From Alphaproteobacteria bacterium (lineage in GTDB: Bacteria > Pseudomonadota > Alphaproteobacteria > Ferrovibrionales > Ferrovibrionaceae): a stretch of DNA of 45,083 nucleotides. The translations under genes and the position numbers were made by a program. Below, piece after piece: positions 43,923-45,083 of the stretch (the first letter of the stretch is position 1; each line of letters starts with the position of its first letter). The notes beneath the pieces are model-generated. The model did no database searches and had not been told where the DNA came from. It saw only the letters and a program-made list of their open reading frames with translations. The stretch spans positions 1 through 45,083 of the forward strand of contig JAGXRD010000107.1 of NCBI GenBank assembly GCA_018336035.1. The letters are read 5' to 3'.

Positions 43923-45083
43923 ATGACAACGCTCTCGCCGGCCGCTGCAAAGCGGAATGTGTTTATTCTGGCCATCTGCATGGCGCTGGGAAACTCGGCG
44001 ACGACATTGCAGGTCACGCTCGGCGGACTGGTCGGCTATCTTCTCGTCGAGGATAAGGCGCTGGCCACCCTGCCGGTCACTTTCGTGGTGGCTGGCACTG
44101 CTCTGGCCACTATACCGGCCTCCATGCTGATGCGCAGAGTCGGGCGGCAGCTCGGTTTTATGGCGGGCAGCCTGCTGGGATCGGTCGGCTCGCTGGTTGC
44201 TGCTGCAGGTGTGTACCTGTCGGATTTCTGGTTGTTCTGCCTTGGCGCCTTCTTGTTCGGCGGCTCGATGGCGTTCACACAGCTCTACCGTTTCGCCGCC
44301 GCCGATATCTCGCCAGCGCCGATGAAAAGCCGTGCCATCTCCTGGGTTATGGTCGGCGGACTGGTGGCCGCCTTCATGGGCCCTGAGATCGCCAAGCACA
44401 CACGCGATATTTTATCGCCTTATCTATTCCTCGGGTCATACCTGGCCGCCGCCGCGCTGCCGATCTTGGTGCTGGGCATCCTGACATTCGTCCGCCTGCC
44501 CAAGCCGACAGTCTCGGAGCTGCATGAGATAGGCCGTCCGTTGTCTGAGATCGTGCGCCAGCCAGCCTTCTTAGTGGCGGCCACGGCAGGCATGTTCGGC
44601 TATGGCGTGATGAACCTGCTGATGACGGCGACGCCGCTGGCCATGCAGATCTGCGAGCACCCCTTCGCCGCCGCGGCCACCGTGATCCAGTGGCATGTCT
44701 TTGGCATGTACTTCCCCAGTTTCTTCACCGGGCAGCTGATCGCGCGATTTGGTACCCTGCGAATTATCCTTCTGGGCGTGCTTCTCAACCTGGTCTGCAT
44801 CGCCGTCGCCCTGAGCGGGATCGAGGTACTGAACTTCCAGGCAGCCCTGTTGCTGCTCGGGGTGGGGTGGAACTTCATGTATATCGGCGGTACCGCGCTG
44901 CTCACCGAGGTGTACCGCCCGGCCGAGCGCAACAAGACGCAGGCCCTCAATGATTTTCTGGTCTTCGGCACTGTCGCTCTGGCCTCGCTGGGCTCAGGCA
45001 AGCTGCTGTATCACTGGGGCTGGGATTTCGTCCCGATGTCGGCCCTGCCGTTCATCGTCATGGCGGGCCTGGCTGCGGTCTGG
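43923..45083 (+). CDS. Major facilitator superfamily transporter, 3' truncated by the window
   Basis: 387 codons are present from ATG 43923, open to the right edge with no stop. About eleven hydrophobic segments are seen so far. MFS signs: the loop between helices 2 and 3 reads MLMRRVGRQLGF, a short form of the GxLxDrxGrR motif, and AFTQLYRFAAADI follows helix 4. The second half repeats the pattern (TGQLIARFGTLRII). Such 12-helix permeases move small molecules by ion coupling; substrate unknown. It starts 20 bases after the FliL-like gene and may be co-transcribed with it. Confidence 0.85.
   Translation, partial: MTTLSPAAAKRNVFILAICMALGNSATTLQVTLGGLVGYLLVEDKALATLPVTFVVAGTALATIPASMLMRRVGRQLGFMAGSLLGSVGSLVAAAGVYLSDFWLFCLGAFLFGGSMAFTQLYRFAAADISPAPMKSRAISWVMVGGLVAAFMGPEIAKHTRDILSPYLFLGSYLAAAALPILVLGILTFVRLPKPTVSELHEIGRPLSEIVRQPAFLVAATAGMFGYGVMNLLMTATPLAMQICEHPFAAAATVIQWHVFGMYFPSFFTGQLIARFGTLRIILLGVLLNLVCIAVALSGIEVLNFQAALLLLGVGWNFMYIGGTALLTEVYRPAERNKTQALNDFLVFGTVALASLGSGKLLYHWGWDFVPMSALPFIVMAGLAAVW

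Overview
The window is a gene-dense, GC-rich chromosomal segment with mostly housekeeping content. I see no insertion sequence, prophage, CRISPR array or broken gene. It looks like an alphaproteobacterium, probably Rhodospirillales-like. The reasons are the mitochondrial-type NDUFS4 accessory subunit of complex I, the gene order glyA-nrdR-ribD-ribE-ribB(A)-ribH-nusB-thiL, the Mg-type HemB, the bacterial ATE/Bpt transferase and several TRAP transporter parts. The genus cannot be fixed from this sequence.

Layout. 1-2180: a 5'-truncated histone-deacetylase-family hydrolase overlapping a secreted DUF192 protein, then tRNA-Pro(TGG), an NDUFS4 homologue with a strong terminator, and tRNA-Arg(TCT). 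2360-8176: a sugar-acid-type catabolic locus with a GntR/FCD regulator, TRAP binding protein (DctP), an enolase-superfamily dehydratase read in the opposite direction, TRAP permeases DctQ and DctM, and an SDR dehydrogenase. 8286-11721: a small coiled-coil protein, a large duplicated pentapeptide-repeat protein, and two unrecognised helical proteins on the other strand. 11883-14331: two tandem Tat-exported TakP-like TRAP binding proteins with no permease beside them, each with its own terminator.

14470-17909 (minus) is a motA-motB-RDD-bpt cluster. It is followed by a penicillin-acylase-family hydrolase and a possibly FlaG-related protein with a sigma-54-like site upstream. 21326-25795 holds a beta-hydroxyacid dehydrogenase, hemB coupled to a solitary HigA-like HTH protein, and a membrane PAS histidine kinase. 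25945-29082 is a valine-degradation operon (acyl-CoA dehydrogenase, 3-hydroxyisobutyryl-CoA hydrolase, mmsB). Then come an exported PRC-barrel protein with a small membrane partner, a Rid-family protein, and a complete branched-chain amino acid ABC transporter (livH-M-G-F, a small membrane protein, then the binding protein) closed by a clear terminator.

36174-43380 is a growth-related cluster: rpiB, glyA, nrdR, then riboflavin synthesis (ribD, ribE, ribB-type, ribH), nusB and thiL, with many start/stop overlaps. The window ends with a FliL-like protein and a 3'-truncated MFS transporter.

Most distinctive observations: the RibBA-like protein has lost the cysteines of its GTP cyclohydrolase II half (RibBX type); RibH carries a histone-H1-like Lys/Ala tail; an antitoxin-like regulator without a toxin is translationally coupled to hemB; the pentapeptide protein is a duplication of a capped module; and the TRAP/dehydratase locus is split by an inverted gene with an inverted repeat in the shared promoter. 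I do not see a clearly new defence or mobile system.
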